From: Candidatus Bathyarchaeota archaeon
GTDB taxonomy: Archaea; Thermoproteota; Bathyarchaeia; 40CM-2-53-6; RBG-13-38-9
Length of the DNA: 10,113 nt
Assembly (NCBI GenBank): GCA_026394315.1
Contig: JAPKYM010000327.1
Location: forward strand, 1-10,113
Direction of reading: 5' to 3'
A program made the position numbers and the translations under genes. This document shows positions 1 through 5,810 of the stretch, in pieces. Under the pieces are notes generated by a model, which did not search any database, had not been told where the DNA came from, and was given only the letters and a program-made list of their open reading frames with translations. Each line of letters starts with the position of its first letter. The stretch's first letter is position 1.

Positions 1-38
1 AAGCTAGAATCCCACGGCTAAAGCCGTGGAAGTGTCAA
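1..38 (+). mobile_element. Right end of an IS200/IS605-type element (partial)
   Basis: A perfect 8-bp inverted repeat, CCACGGCT-AA-AGCCGTGG, lies at 12-19 and 22-29, followed shortly by TCAA at 35-38. This matches, from memory, the right-end hairpin and cleavage-site layout of IS200/IS605 elements, many of which carry GAATCCCACGGCT-like ends. The bulk of the element would lie to the left, outside the window. In TnpB systems the omega-RNA ends at this boundary, so bases from about 39 onward (ATATCCACTTCTCAGT) would form its guide. The boundary at 38 is inferred from the TCAA motif. Confidence 0.6.
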
Positions 39-56
39 ATATCCACTTCTCAGTAA
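1..56 (+). CDS. tnpB: TnpB C-terminal tail (partial, 5' end outside window)
   Basis: Read from base 3, this strand encodes ARIPRLKPWKCQ, then ISTSQ and a stop at 54-56. The IPRLKPW stretch is, from memory, a familiar C-terminal tail of IS200/IS605-family TnpB proteins, whose last codons overlap the right-end hairpin of the element. Only about 17 codons are visible, so nothing can be said about the RuvC-like nuclease core or whether the gene is intact. The final five residues appear to be host-derived sequence read past the element end near base 38. The call rests on the peptide tail together with the hairpin. Another transposon-associated ORF is possible but less likely. Confidence 0.6.
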   Translation, partial: ARIPRLKPWKCQISTSQ

Positions 57-999
57 CTTCACTTCCGCAGCCGTCGCAGAATCTTGATTCTTTCAGTAAT
101 TCTCGACCGCAGTATATGCAGAAGTTTGGAGGTTGAAGTTGCTCAGTTTTCATGCTGGTTATGCGGACTCTTCTGCCATCGATCTCAATCTTGAAGCGTT
201 TGTCGCATTTCTCACGAACTGGGCATATGATACATTTCTTCTCAGGACATAACTTGCTACTCAGAATCTGGATAGATTCTTCCATCTCCCAAATAGGGAT
301 GCCCTTGCTTTGTGCAGCTTCGTACCAAACCTTTCTTGTAAGTGATCTTATGGGTTCGTCGTCAAGTTTTCCTTCAAAGAATTCGCCTTCAAATTTCAGT
401 ACTCCCGTGTAAAATGTGAAGACTGTGACATTTTTGTCGTTAAGGATTCCAAGGTTCTTTACGTCTTTGAGTTTCAGTAGCTTGTTGGCAGTCATAAGTT
501 GCAGGTATCTGTTAACGAGTCTTTTCTCACTGGTTCCCAAGATTTCTTCAATCTTCTGCTGGATTTTGGATAGATCAGGGGGCTTGTCTGCAAGCCTTCT
601 AGGATCTCCTGAGTAATTCTCAGTAAGTATCTTTGAGAGCATTCTCCATCTCTTCAAGGAGTCCTCGAGATCTGTCACTGCTAGTCCTGTAAGTGCTTTT
701 GATAGTCCCTCGTCGCTTCTGGATAGTATTTGTTCTGCATCGAAGAACCAGGGTGACTCGCTGTAGAGTTGCTTGGCTCGGCTCCAAAGCACATCTGGCT
801 TATCCTGTTCTAGCGCGAAGAGGTAGGTTAGGTATATAGCGTGCTCCTTTGAGCCTCTAATCATTCCTTGAGGCGGCTCGTAATCTGCGGGTTTGAAGTT
901 CTTGAAGAGATCGCTGTTTGTTTTGTCCTGGAGGTGCAGGTCTGTAGCTATCTCTTTCGCTTTTTCCAGATCTATATTGAACGACTGCTTGTCGCTCAT
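4..999 (-). CDS. Putative HhH-GPD/endonuclease III-like protein with C-terminal zinc ribbon, tail truncated by IS end
   Basis: This is a 331-residue soluble protein on the minus strand, starting at ATG 999. Residues 50-270 resemble archaeal HhH-GPD/endonuclease III-like proteins, with a YLTYLFAL-type helix near 56, an ENYSGDPR segment near 127 and a four-cysteine loop C251-x4-C256-x2-C259-x5-C265. Endonuclease III has C-x6-C-x2-C-x5-C, so this loop is two residues shorter but could still hold a 4Fe-4S cluster. The expected catalytic aspartate segment appears to read NVTVFTFYTGV (190-200), so glycosylase activity is doubtful. A zinc ribbon follows, with CxxC pairs C294/C297 and C308/C311. The last ten residues (DTSTALAVGF) are translated from the transposon end, so the native C-terminus has been replaced. 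It is transcribed away from the haem operon and no functional link is evident. The family call is tentative; the metal-binding motifs are directly visible. Confidence 0.5.
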   Translation of the reverse strand: MSDKQSFNIDLEKAKEIATDLHLQDKTNSDLFKNFKPADYEPPQGMIRGSKEHAIYLTYLFALEQDKPDVLWSRAKQLYSESPWFFDAEQILSRSDEGLSKALTGLAVTDLEDSLKRWRMLSKILTENYSGDPRRLADKPPDLSKIQQKIEEILGTSEKRLVNRYLQLMTANKLLKLKDVKNLGILNDKNVTVFTFYTGVLKFEGEFFEGKLDDEPIRSLTRKVWYEAAQSKGIPIWEMEESIQILSSKLCPEKKCIICPVREKCDKRFKIEIDGRRVRITSMKTEQLQPPNFCIYCGRELLKESRFCDGCGSEVTEKWIFDTSTALAVGF

Positions 1000-1045
1000 T
1001 GTGTTTCACGAGAGTCCGAGGAGTAGACTTTCTCTAGCAGTCTGA

Positions 1046-1052
1046 TTTTAAG
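1046..1052 (-). promoter_or_regulatory. Possible TATA box for the minus-strand zinc-ribbon gene
   Basis: On the minus strand this reads CTTAAAA, about 47-53 bases upstream of the ATG at 999. With archaeal spacing of about 25 bases to the start site, it would give a short leader. The AT-rich patch could instead serve the divergent plus-strand gene. This is a weak call based only on position and composition. Confidence 0.25.
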
Positions 1053-1094
1053 TCTTGTATACTACTTGGACTTTGGAGGTACTGACGTTTGCGC

Positions 1095-1113
1095 CCGAAG
1101 GATTTTTCTTCGG
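1095..1113 (+). repeat. Hairpin/inverted repeat upstream of the Lrp gene
   Basis: CCGAAG (1095-1100) and CTTCGG (1108-1113) are perfect 6-bp arms. With one G-T pair the RNA stem extends to 8 bp around a TTT loop (1103-1105). It lies 38 bases before the TTG start of the Lrp gene, so it may be a leader hairpin or a DNA operator. No poly-T run follows, which argues against a terminator. Confidence 0.4.
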
Positions 1114-1118
1114 AGATA

Positions 1119-1146
1119 CGGTAGTAAGTATGTTCAGCCGGTAGTA
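1119..1146 (+). repeat. CGGTAGTA direct repeat, possible operator of the Lrp gene
   Basis: CGGTAGTA occurs exactly at 1119-1126 and again at 1139-1146, a 20-base offset or about two helical turns. It lies immediately upstream of the TTG start at 1152. Phased repeats are common in sites bound by oligomeric Lrp/AsnC regulators, many of which are autoregulated, so an operator role is plausible. It is only a short repeat and could be chance. Confidence 0.35.
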
Positions 1147-1151
1147 GCATC

Positions 1152-1604
1152 TTGTCAGTAGATCTGGATGATATTGATAGGCAGATTCTGAAGATTCTAC
1201 AAGAGGATGCCAGGAAATCCTATGTGAGGATTGCCTGTCAGCTCAAGGTTACCGAAGGAACCGTCAGGTTTAGGATAAAGAGACTCCTGAAGGAAGGTGT
1301 GATAACTAGGTTCCTGGCCCTCATCGATCCGAGGAAGATCGGGCTGCCAGTCACAGCGATTGCAGTGCTCAAGGTAGATGCAGCGTCTCTAGATATTCTC
1401 TTCCAAAAACTCGTCTCCTTGCACGAATCACAACATGTTTTTCAGAGCACTGGGGAATATGATATCGTGGCTATCGTGCATACAGTTGATTTGAATCATC
1501 TTGGTGAATTGATAAATAGGATCAAATCGTTCAGTGGAGTCCAAAGTGCCTCGGTATCAGTGATAACGCGTCTAGTACGTGTTGAGCCGACACTGAAGTT
1601 ATAG
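1152..1604 (+). CDS. Lrp/AsnC family transcriptional regulator
   Basis: This encodes a 150-residue DNA-binding regulator. Residues 5-50 form the classic Lrp winged-helix start (DDIDRQILKILQEDARKSY, then a VTEGTVRFRIKRLLKEGVI recognition-helix segment). Residues 65-145 form the ligand-sensing RAM domain, with the characteristic STGEYDIVAIV strand and a closing SVSVITRLVRVEPTLKL. The length is typical of the family. The only usable start is TTG at 1152, because the frame has a TAA at 1125-1127 and no ATG or GTG in between; no strong Shine-Dalgarno precedes it. It differs from the two Ahb proteins downstream, which share an AsnC-like fold but carry decarboxylase signatures; this one lacks those motifs and looks like a true regulator. 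Its position directly upstream of the haem operon suggests local control, but its ligand and targets cannot be read from sequence. Confidence 0.9.
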   Translation: MSVDLDDIDRQILKILQEDARKSYVRIACQLKVTEGTVRFRIKRLLKEGVITRFLALIDPRKIGLPVTAIAVLKVDAASLDILFQKLVSLHESQHVFQSTGEYDIVAIVHTVDLNHLGELINRIKSFSGVQSASVSVITRLVRVEPTLKL

Positions 1605-1606
1605 AT

Positions 1607-1613
1607 GGGAGGA
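1607..1613 (+). promoter_or_regulatory. Strong Shine-Dalgarno before a 16-codon ORF
   Basis: GGGAGGA lies three bases after the Lrp stop codon and five bases before an ATG at 1619. It is one of the strongest Shine-Dalgarno sequences in the window, yet it precedes only a very short ORF. Confidence 0.5.
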
Positions 1614-1618
1614 TTCCA

Positions 1619-1669
1619 ATGTTTTACGATATTCGTAAAGAAAGTGTTTGTTCTCTAACCTTTCCGTAA
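1619..1669 (+). CDS. Candidate 16-residue micro-ORF (MFYDIRKESVCSLTFP)
   Basis: ATG at 1619 opens a 16-codon frame ending at TAA 1667-1669. A strong GGGAGGA Shine-Dalgarno lies just upstream and the Lrp stop is only 14 bases before the ATG, so translational coupling to the Lrp gene is plausible. The peptide has no recognisable domain. The ORF overlaps the palindrome at 1623-1639 and ends just before the TATA-like box of the haem operon. It may be a leader peptide, a small protein or a chance ORF with a good ribosome site. The signal for translation initiation is visible; any function is unknown. Confidence 0.35.
   Translation: MFYDIRKESVCSLTFP
1623..1639. promoter_or_regulatory. 17-bp palindrome TTTACGATATTCGTAAA, candidate operator of the haem operon
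   Basis: The arms TTTACGA and TCGTAAA are perfect reverse complements around a 3-base TAT centre. The right arm recurs in near form as TTTCCGTAAA at 1661-1670, about 30 bases or three helical turns away and directly next to the TATA-like box. Location between the regulator gene and the operon start fits a binding site for a dimeric winged-helix regulator, possibly the adjacent Lrp protein. Confidence 0.5.
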
Positions 1670-1680
1670 ATCCTTATATG
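1661..1680 (+). promoter_or_regulatory. Likely archaeal promoter (BRE/TATA) of the haem operon
   Basis: TTATATG at 1674-1680 is a good archaeal TATA-like box, preceded by a purine-containing BRE-like stretch (CGTAAATC). It ends about 42 bases before the ATG at 1723, giving a predicted start site near 1700 and a leader of about 20 bases. An imperfect half-site of the upstream palindrome (TTTCCGTAAA) overlaps the BRE position, so a bound regulator could block TFB/TBP. Confidence 0.5.
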
Positions 1681-1722
1681 TAGAATGTGGTGACTTGAAG
1701 CATTCCTTCTCGGTCGATCACA

Positions 1723-2364
1723 ATGCTCATCGACATAAAGGTTACTGGCAAAAAGGTGCTTGTCGTGGGAGGAGGCGAGGTCGGTGAGCGCAAGGTTCTG
1801 GCCCTCATACGAGAAGGCGCGTACGTGACCGTGGCTAGCAAGACTTTCACAGAACAGCTAGTGAAGCTGGGAAGAACCGACACGCTGATCCTCAAGAAAC
1901 TGGGTAAGAATGCCTCTTCACAGGTCCTCAAGTCACTTCCCGAGTCTGACCTCGTGATTGCAGCCACAGACGATGAGCAGATGAATCAGAGGGTGGCTGA
2001 GAAAGCCAGGCTGGCCAAAATTCCAATCTGCGTTGTCGATAACCCGGAGATATGTGATTTCTATTTTCCCGCAACTACGGACTTTGGTAATCTCAAGATC
2101 GCCGTCTCAACAGGCGGAAGAAGCCCTGCAATGGCCAGCACTCTCAGAAGAAGGCTTGAGAAGGCGATTACTAATGAAGATATCCTTCAAGTTGAGCTTC
2201 AGAACTACGCAAGGAACTTGATGAGATCAGAAGACATGAACATTCAACTTCGAAAGAAGATCCTATACGGTATTATCAAGAATCGAAAGGTCTCTTCACT
2301 GCTTCGAAGAGGCAGACTAGAGGAAGCAGAGAGGATTGTAGGAGAGATCATTGAGTCAGCTTGA
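1723..2364 (+). CDS. Precorrin-2 dehydrogenase (Met8/SirC/CysG N-terminal type), possibly also sirohydrochlorin ferrochelatase
   Basis: This 213-residue enzyme oxidises precorrin-2 to sirohydrochlorin with NAD+, and in Met8-type homologues also inserts iron to make siroheme. Residues 11-23 hold the Rossmann NAD-binding motif (VLVVGGGEVGERK). CVVDNPEICDFYFPA at 103-117 contains D106, which matches the catalytic aspartate region of CysG/Met8, and AVSTGGRSPAMA (127-138) is a family signature before the helical dimerisation tail. Length matches single-domain members; the SUMT domain found in CysG fusions is absent and encoded separately by cobA downstream. ATG at 1723 is chosen because it precedes the conserved N-terminus and sits at the right distance from the promoter. 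The 3' end overlaps the next gene by 14 bases. Whether it performs the chelatase step is inferred only from the absence of another ferrochelatase in view. Confidence 0.88.
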   Translation: MLIDIKVTGKKVLVVGGGEVGERKVLALIREGAYVTVASKTFTEQLVKLGRTDTLILKKLGKNASSQVLKSLPESDLVIAATDDEQMNQRVAEKARLAKIPICVVDNPEICDFYFPATTDFGNLKIAVSTGGRSPAMASTLRRRLEKAITNEDILQVELQNYARNLMRSEDMNIQLRKKILYGIIKNRKVSSLLRRGRLEEAERIVGEIIESA

Positions 2365-3313
2365 CAAAGAAATAGGGCTGAAGCAGACCCTTATCAATCT
2401 GCGTTTCACCCACAAGAAAACTCCAGTGACGGTACTCGATGCCATAACCCTCAAGAATCCGAGAAAGGCAGCTCTCGAAATCCGGAAGAGAGCTAGCCTG
2501 AGTGAATGTGTACTACTTCAAACATGCAATCGAACAGAATTCTTCGCAGTCACCGAAAATGATCCTGAAGTTACCAAGCGAGCTATGATTGAGTATTGGC
2601 TCCACGAAACAGGAGTACCCAAGCAGGAATTCCAGAATCACATCGAGGAATCAATGGACGCTGAGGCGCTCAGACACTTATTCAGAATGGCTACAGGCCT
2701 CGAATCGATGCTCATTGGCGAAGACCAGATTCTGGGTCAAATTAGAGACACCTTCAATGAATCCAAGAACTGGGGTGTAGTGGGGCCTTTCCTTGAGAAG
2801 GCTTTAAACAAAGCCATCAGGGCCGGAGGAAGGATCAGAGCGAAGACCGGAATAAACAAGGGGGCGGTCTCTCTTGGTTCTGCGGCTGTGAAGATGACTG
2901 AGAGAATCCTTTCTGGCCTGGAAGGAAAAGAACTGATGATAATCGGTGCAGGAGAAACGGGAACCCTCGTGGGTAAGGCTCTGGCTGCAAGAAGGCACTC
3001 AGCCATCTACGTTGCCAACAGGACGTTCAATAGTGCGGTAAGACTCGCCAAGATCTTGGGCGGTACGACTGTTCACTATGACGAGATAGACGAGGTCCTG
3101 CCAAAGGTTGACGTGGTCTTCGTTGCAACATCTGCTCCACATATGACTTTGAAGAGAGATCAGGTTGCTCGTGCAATGACGAGAAAAAGGAAGAGTAAGA
3201 AGCTCCTCATATTCGATCTCTCACAACCGAGGAACGTTGAATCTAGAGTATCTTCCCTCAAAGGTGTGAGGCTGCTTGATATCGATGTTAATTTTTTCTC
3301 CCTTGGAATTTAA
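2351..3313 (+). CDS. hemA: Glutamyl-tRNA reductase, catalytic and NADPH domains (C-terminus lost by frame change)
   Basis: Glutamyl-tRNA reductase reduces glutamyl-tRNA(Glu) to glutamate-1-semialdehyde, the first committed step of the C5 pathway. The N-terminal catalytic domain carries the nucleophilic cysteine in TCNRTE (C59) and the GLESMLIGEDQILGQI signature (116-131). The NADPH-binding Rossmann motif is MIIGAGETG (196-204), followed by VANRT and a DLSQPRNVE segment. The reading frame stops at TAA 3311-3313, right after the conserved LLDID sequence (~307-311), giving 320 residues against a usual 400-430. The missing helical dimerisation domain continues in the +1 frame (next entry). Start TTG 2351 follows AGGAGA with suitable spacing and overlaps the upstream gene. 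The catalytic parts look intact, but without the C-terminal domain the dimer should not form normally, so the gene is either damaged or the sequence contains an error. Confidence 0.88.
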   Translation: MSQLDKEIGLKQTLINLRFTHKKTPVTVLDAITLKNPRKAALEIRKRASLSECVLLQTCNRTEFFAVTENDPEVTKRAMIEYWLHETGVPKQEFQNHIEESMDAEALRHLFRMATGLESMLIGEDQILGQIRDTFNESKNWGVVGPFLEKALNKAIRAGGRIRAKTGINKGAVSLGSAAVKMTERILSGLEGKELMIIGAGETGTLVGKALAARRHSAIYVANRTFNSAVRLAKILGGTTVHYDEIDEVLPKVDVVFVATSAPHMTLKRDQVARAMTRKRKSKKLLIFDLSQPRNVESRVSSLKGVRLLDIDVNFFSLGI

Positions 3314-3327
3314 AGCGCGCACTTTAA
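3310..3327. repeat. Near-perfect palindrome at the hemA break
   Basis: TTAAAG (3310-3315) and CTTTAA (3322-3327) are perfect inverted arms around CGCGCA, with 16 of 18 positions symmetric. It covers the premature hemA stop. It may be incidental, a fork-stalling hairpin involved in the deletion, or an internal regulatory site. Confidence 0.35.
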
Positions 3328-3533
3328 TAGCAGAGGATATTAGAGAACGGGAATTCCGGAAAGCCTGCAGATACCTCAGAGACATCGATGAAAGCCAGCG
3401 CCTGGTCGTGGAAAAACTGACAAGAGTCATCGTTGATAGGATACTACATAATCCATTATCCAACCTAAGGAAAGCCTCTGAAAACGGAGATGCAGAGCTG
3501 CCTAGGGTTGCCTGCATCCTCTTCAGTAAGGCT

Positions 3534-3544
3534 GAGGGAGGCGA
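3534..3544 (+). promoter_or_regulatory. Shine-Dalgarno selecting the TTG start of hemB
   Basis: GAGGGAGGCGA lies about 8 bases before TTG 3553. It supports that codon over the upstream ATG at 3490 (inside the hemA tail) and over ATG 3574. Confidence 0.6.
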
Positions 3545-3552
3545 GAATTGAA

Positions 3553-4530
3553 TTGACATATCCACATGTGAGAATGCGCCGGCTGAGAAAAAACACAATG
3601 ATAAGAGATCTCATCAGAGAGACTAAGCTAACGGTGAACGATTTTGTTTATCCAATGTTTATCAAAGAAGGAATTTCCAAGTCTGAACCTATAGACTCGA
3701 TGCCAGGTCAGCATAGACATACTCCTAAGGATGCACTCAAAGAAATACAGATCCTTGTCTCCTTGGGAGTCCCCGCAGTGATACTTTTCGGTATTCCTCA
3801 GAAGAAGGATCCTTTCGGTTCTGCTGCTTACCAGAGTAATGGTGTGGTGCAGCAGGCCGTCAGAGAGATTAGGGCAGTCTATGGAGATCGAATAATAGTG
3901 ATGACTGATGTATGTCTCTGTCAATACACGGATCATGGTCACTGCGGTGTCGCGGAGGGCGGGTCGATAATCAATGATCAGACACTTAGGTTTCTGACGA
4001 AAACGGCTTTGAGCCATGCGGAGGCTGGAGCCGACATAGTAGCTCCTTCAGCTATGATGGATGGGCAGGTCCAAGCCATCAGGTGTGGCCTTGACGAGGC
4101 TGGATATTTCGATGTTGCGATAATGGCTTACTCTGCAAAGCACGCCTCATGTTTCTACGGGCCTTTCCGAGATGCAGCTTATTCCAAGCCATCATTCGGC
4201 GACAGGAGGAGCTACCAGATGGACTACGCAAACCCCTTCGAGGCTTTGCGCGAGGTCGAACTCGACATCAAGGAGGGAGCCGACATTGTGATGGTCAAAC
4301 CTGCACTCGCCTACCTTGACCTTATTCATCAAGTCAAATTGACTTTCAAGATGCCGACAGCAGCCTACAATGTCAGCGGAGAATATTCAATGATAAAAGC
4401 TGCTGCCAAGATGGGTTGGCTTGATGAGAAGTCAGCCGCACTTGAAGTGCTTACTGCGATCAAACGTGCAGGAGCCGATATAATACTTACCTATTTTACC
4501 AAGGAGGCTGCTGAATGGCTTCGAAGCTGA
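3553..4530 (+). CDS. hemB: Porphobilinogen synthase (5-aminolevulinate dehydratase), zinc type
   Basis: The enzyme condenses two 5-aminolevulinate molecules into porphobilinogen in the cytoplasm. From TTG 3553 the protein has 325 residues, the usual family size. The zinc site is DVCLCQYTDHGHCG (119-132; C121, C123, C131), so this is the zinc-dependent class. The two active-site lysines are K196 (MAYSAKHAS) and K249 (IVMVKPALAYLD), the latter the Schiff-base lysine. The substrate loop FYGPFRDAA and the YNVSGEYSM motif are present. The start is chosen because a strong Shine-Dalgarno precedes it and the hemA tail ends at 3551; ATG 3574 would drop only seven residues and remains possible. The longer frame from 3490 overlaps HemA coding sequence and adds non-family residues. 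The 3' end overlaps hemL by 16 bases. Confidence 0.95.
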   Translation: MTYPHVRMRRLRKNTMIRDLIRETKLTVNDFVYPMFIKEGISKSEPIDSMPGQHRHTPKDALKEIQILVSLGVPAVILFGIPQKKDPFGSAAYQSNGVVQQAVREIRAVYGDRIIVMTDVCLCQYTDHGHCGVAEGGSIINDQTLRFLTKTALSHAEAGADIVAPSAMMDGQVQAIRCGLDEAGYFDVAIMAYSAKHASCFYGPFRDAAYSKPSFGDRRSYQMDYANPFEALREVELDIKEGADIVMVKPALAYLDLIHQVKLTFKMPTAAYNVSGEYSMIKAAAKMGWLDEKSAALEVLTAIKRAGADIILTYFTKEAAEWLRS

Positions 4531-5798
4531 GTTCATCAGCTTTGTTCAAGAAAGCTTCAGGGTTAATACCTGGAGGCGTCAACAGTCCAGTAAGAAGCTT
4601 CAAGCCTTACCCATTCTTTACGGAGTATGCTAAAGGCTCAAAACTCCATGATGTTGACGGAAACAAGTACGTAGACTATTGCATGGCTTACGGAGCCATA
4701 ATCTTCGGCCACAGCCACCCACCAGTCCTAGAAGCGGTAAAGAAACAGCTTGAATCTGGAACGGTTTATGGAACACCAACAGAAGCTGAGGTTGATCTGG
4801 CCCAGCTCATAACCGATCATGTGCCTTGTGCCGATATGGTGAGACTGGCAAACACTGGTGCCGAGGCCACCATGCATGCTATCAGACTGGCACGAGGATT
4901 CACTGGAAAGCCGAAACTGCTCAAGTTCGAGGGCTGCTACCATGGCGCACACGATAGCGTCCTTGTCAAGGCAGGCTCAGGAGCTACAACATTCGGAGTG
5001 CCCAATTCGCTGGGGATTCCTGAGAATACTGCCAAGAACACGGTAGTCCTGCCATACAATGACATCGAGACTCTGAAGCAGACAGCCGAGGATCTAGGAG
5101 ACGACTTGGCCGCAATTATCGTCGAGCCGGCTATTGGTAACATGGGGGTAATTCTTCCGTCGGAAGCTTTCTTGACTGAACTCAAAAGAACTGCGGAGAA
5201 GTGCAGAGCTCTACTGATTTTTGACGAGGTCATAACAGGATTTAGACTCGCCCTTGGAGGGGCTGAGGAATACTACGGAGTCAGGCCGGACATCGTCACA
5301 CTGGGCAAGGTTCTAGGAGGAGGTTTCCCCATATCAGCGGTCGTCGGCAAAAAAAAAGTCATGGAAAGCTTCTCACCAATAGGCGGAGTCTACGAGGCTG
5401 GAACTTTCAGTGGGAACCCGATCTCTGTCAGCGCTGCGATAGCAACATTAAGTGAACTTGAGAAGCAACGCTCCAGACTCTATAATAACCTCGAAGGGTC
5501 CACAAGTAAGCTGGTCAAGAATCTCAGAGAGCTGTTTACAGACAAGAACTTGCAGGTTCAAATCAACCAAGTCGCCTCAATGTTCACGATATTTTTCACG
5601 AATACTTATGTAACTGATTCAAAGAAAGCCCTCACATCTGACAAGACGAAATTCAACAGTTTCCACCAGTCCCTGCTGAGGAAGGGAGTATTCTTCCCTC
5701 CGTCTCAGTTCGAGACCTGTTTTGTCTCATCAGCTCACACTGAGGAGGATCTGGAGCATACTGTGGAAGCGGTTGCCTCTGCGCTTAATGAACTCTGA
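4515..5798 (+). CDS. hemL: Glutamate-1-semialdehyde 2,1-aminomutase
   Basis: This PLP-dependent class III aminotransferase-fold enzyme isomerises glutamate-1-semialdehyde to 5-aminolevulinate, using the product of HemA. It has 427 residues, full length for the family. The N-terminal IPGGVNSPVRSF (18-29) is diagnostic of GSAM. The cofactor site shows FDEVITGFR (236-244) with D237, and the Schiff-base lysine K265 in TLGKVLGGGFP. The gating and substrate region EGCYHGAHDSVLVKAGSG (139-156) is typical. The usual NSGTEA motif reads NTGAEA (113-118), so threonine is replaced by alanine. ATG 4515 overlaps the hemB end, which suggests coupled translation. The downstream gene follows after 12 bases. 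Confidence 0.95.
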   Translation: MASKLSSSALFKKASGLIPGGVNSPVRSFKPYPFFTEYAKGSKLHDVDGNKYVDYCMAYGAIIFGHSHPPVLEAVKKQLESGTVYGTPTEAEVDLAQLITDHVPCADMVRLANTGAEATMHAIRLARGFTGKPKLLKFEGCYHGAHDSVLVKAGSGATTFGVPNSLGIPENTAKNTVVLPYNDIETLKQTAEDLGDDLAAIIVEPAIGNMGVILPSEAFLTELKRTAEKCRALLIFDEVITGFRLALGGAEEYYGVRPDIVTLGKVLGGGFPISAVVGKKKVMESFSPIGGVYEAGTFSGNPISVSAAIATLSELEKQRSRLYNNLEGSTSKLVKNLRELFTDKNLQVQINQVASMFTIFFTNTYVTDSKKALTSDKTKFNSFHQSLLRKGVFFPPSQFETCFVSSAHTEEDLEHTVEAVASALNEL

Positions 5799-5801
5799 GG
5801 T
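5797..5801 (+). promoter_or_regulatory. Shine-Dalgarno supporting a CTG start for hemC
   Basis: GAGGT overlaps the hemL stop and lies 9 bases before CTG 5811. It is the best-placed ribosome site for the conserved HemC N-terminus. Confidence 0.4.
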
Positions 5802-5810
5802 TGAGAAGAA

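Larger units (their letters stand above)
3276..3551 (+). pseudogene. hemA: Out-of-frame C-terminal dimerisation domain of glutamyl-tRNA reductase
   Basis: This frame is open from 3270 to 3551 and encodes the HemA C-terminus: a P-L-E-F-K-A-R segment, then DIREREFRKACRYL, then EKLTRVIVDRILHNPLSNLR followed by ENGDAEL, matching the family's LTRSIVNKLLHxPTxxLR and EGDxEL ending. It lies in the +1 frame relative to the catalytic part. Compared with the family pattern as I remember it, about 35-40 residues of the long linking (spinal) helix expected between LLDID and this segment are not found in any frame. So the lesion looks like a deletion whose length is not a multiple of three. A T6 run (3292-3297) and a near-palindrome (3310-3327) lie at the junction. 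The TTG at 3276 is not a convincing independent start. Confidence 0.7.

Noticed and set aside
12..29. Hairpin at 12-29 as a transcription terminator
   Set aside because: No T run follows on either strand, and the peptide tail and TCAA motif fit a transposon end better.
1605..1722. Terminator between the Lrp gene and the haem operon
   Set aside because: There is no clear T run or stem followed by T's; the gap looks like promoter and operator sequence.
3289..3300. Programmed frameshifting at the T6 run in hemA
   Set aside because: The required shift is +1 and a sizeable block of expected residues is missing as well, which slippage alone would not explain; a deletion or assembly error is simpler.
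3490..3552. Extension of hemB to an upstream ATG at 3490
   Set aside because: The added residues overlap the HemA C-terminal coding sequence in another frame and do not match HemB; a strong Shine-Dalgarno supports TTG 3553.
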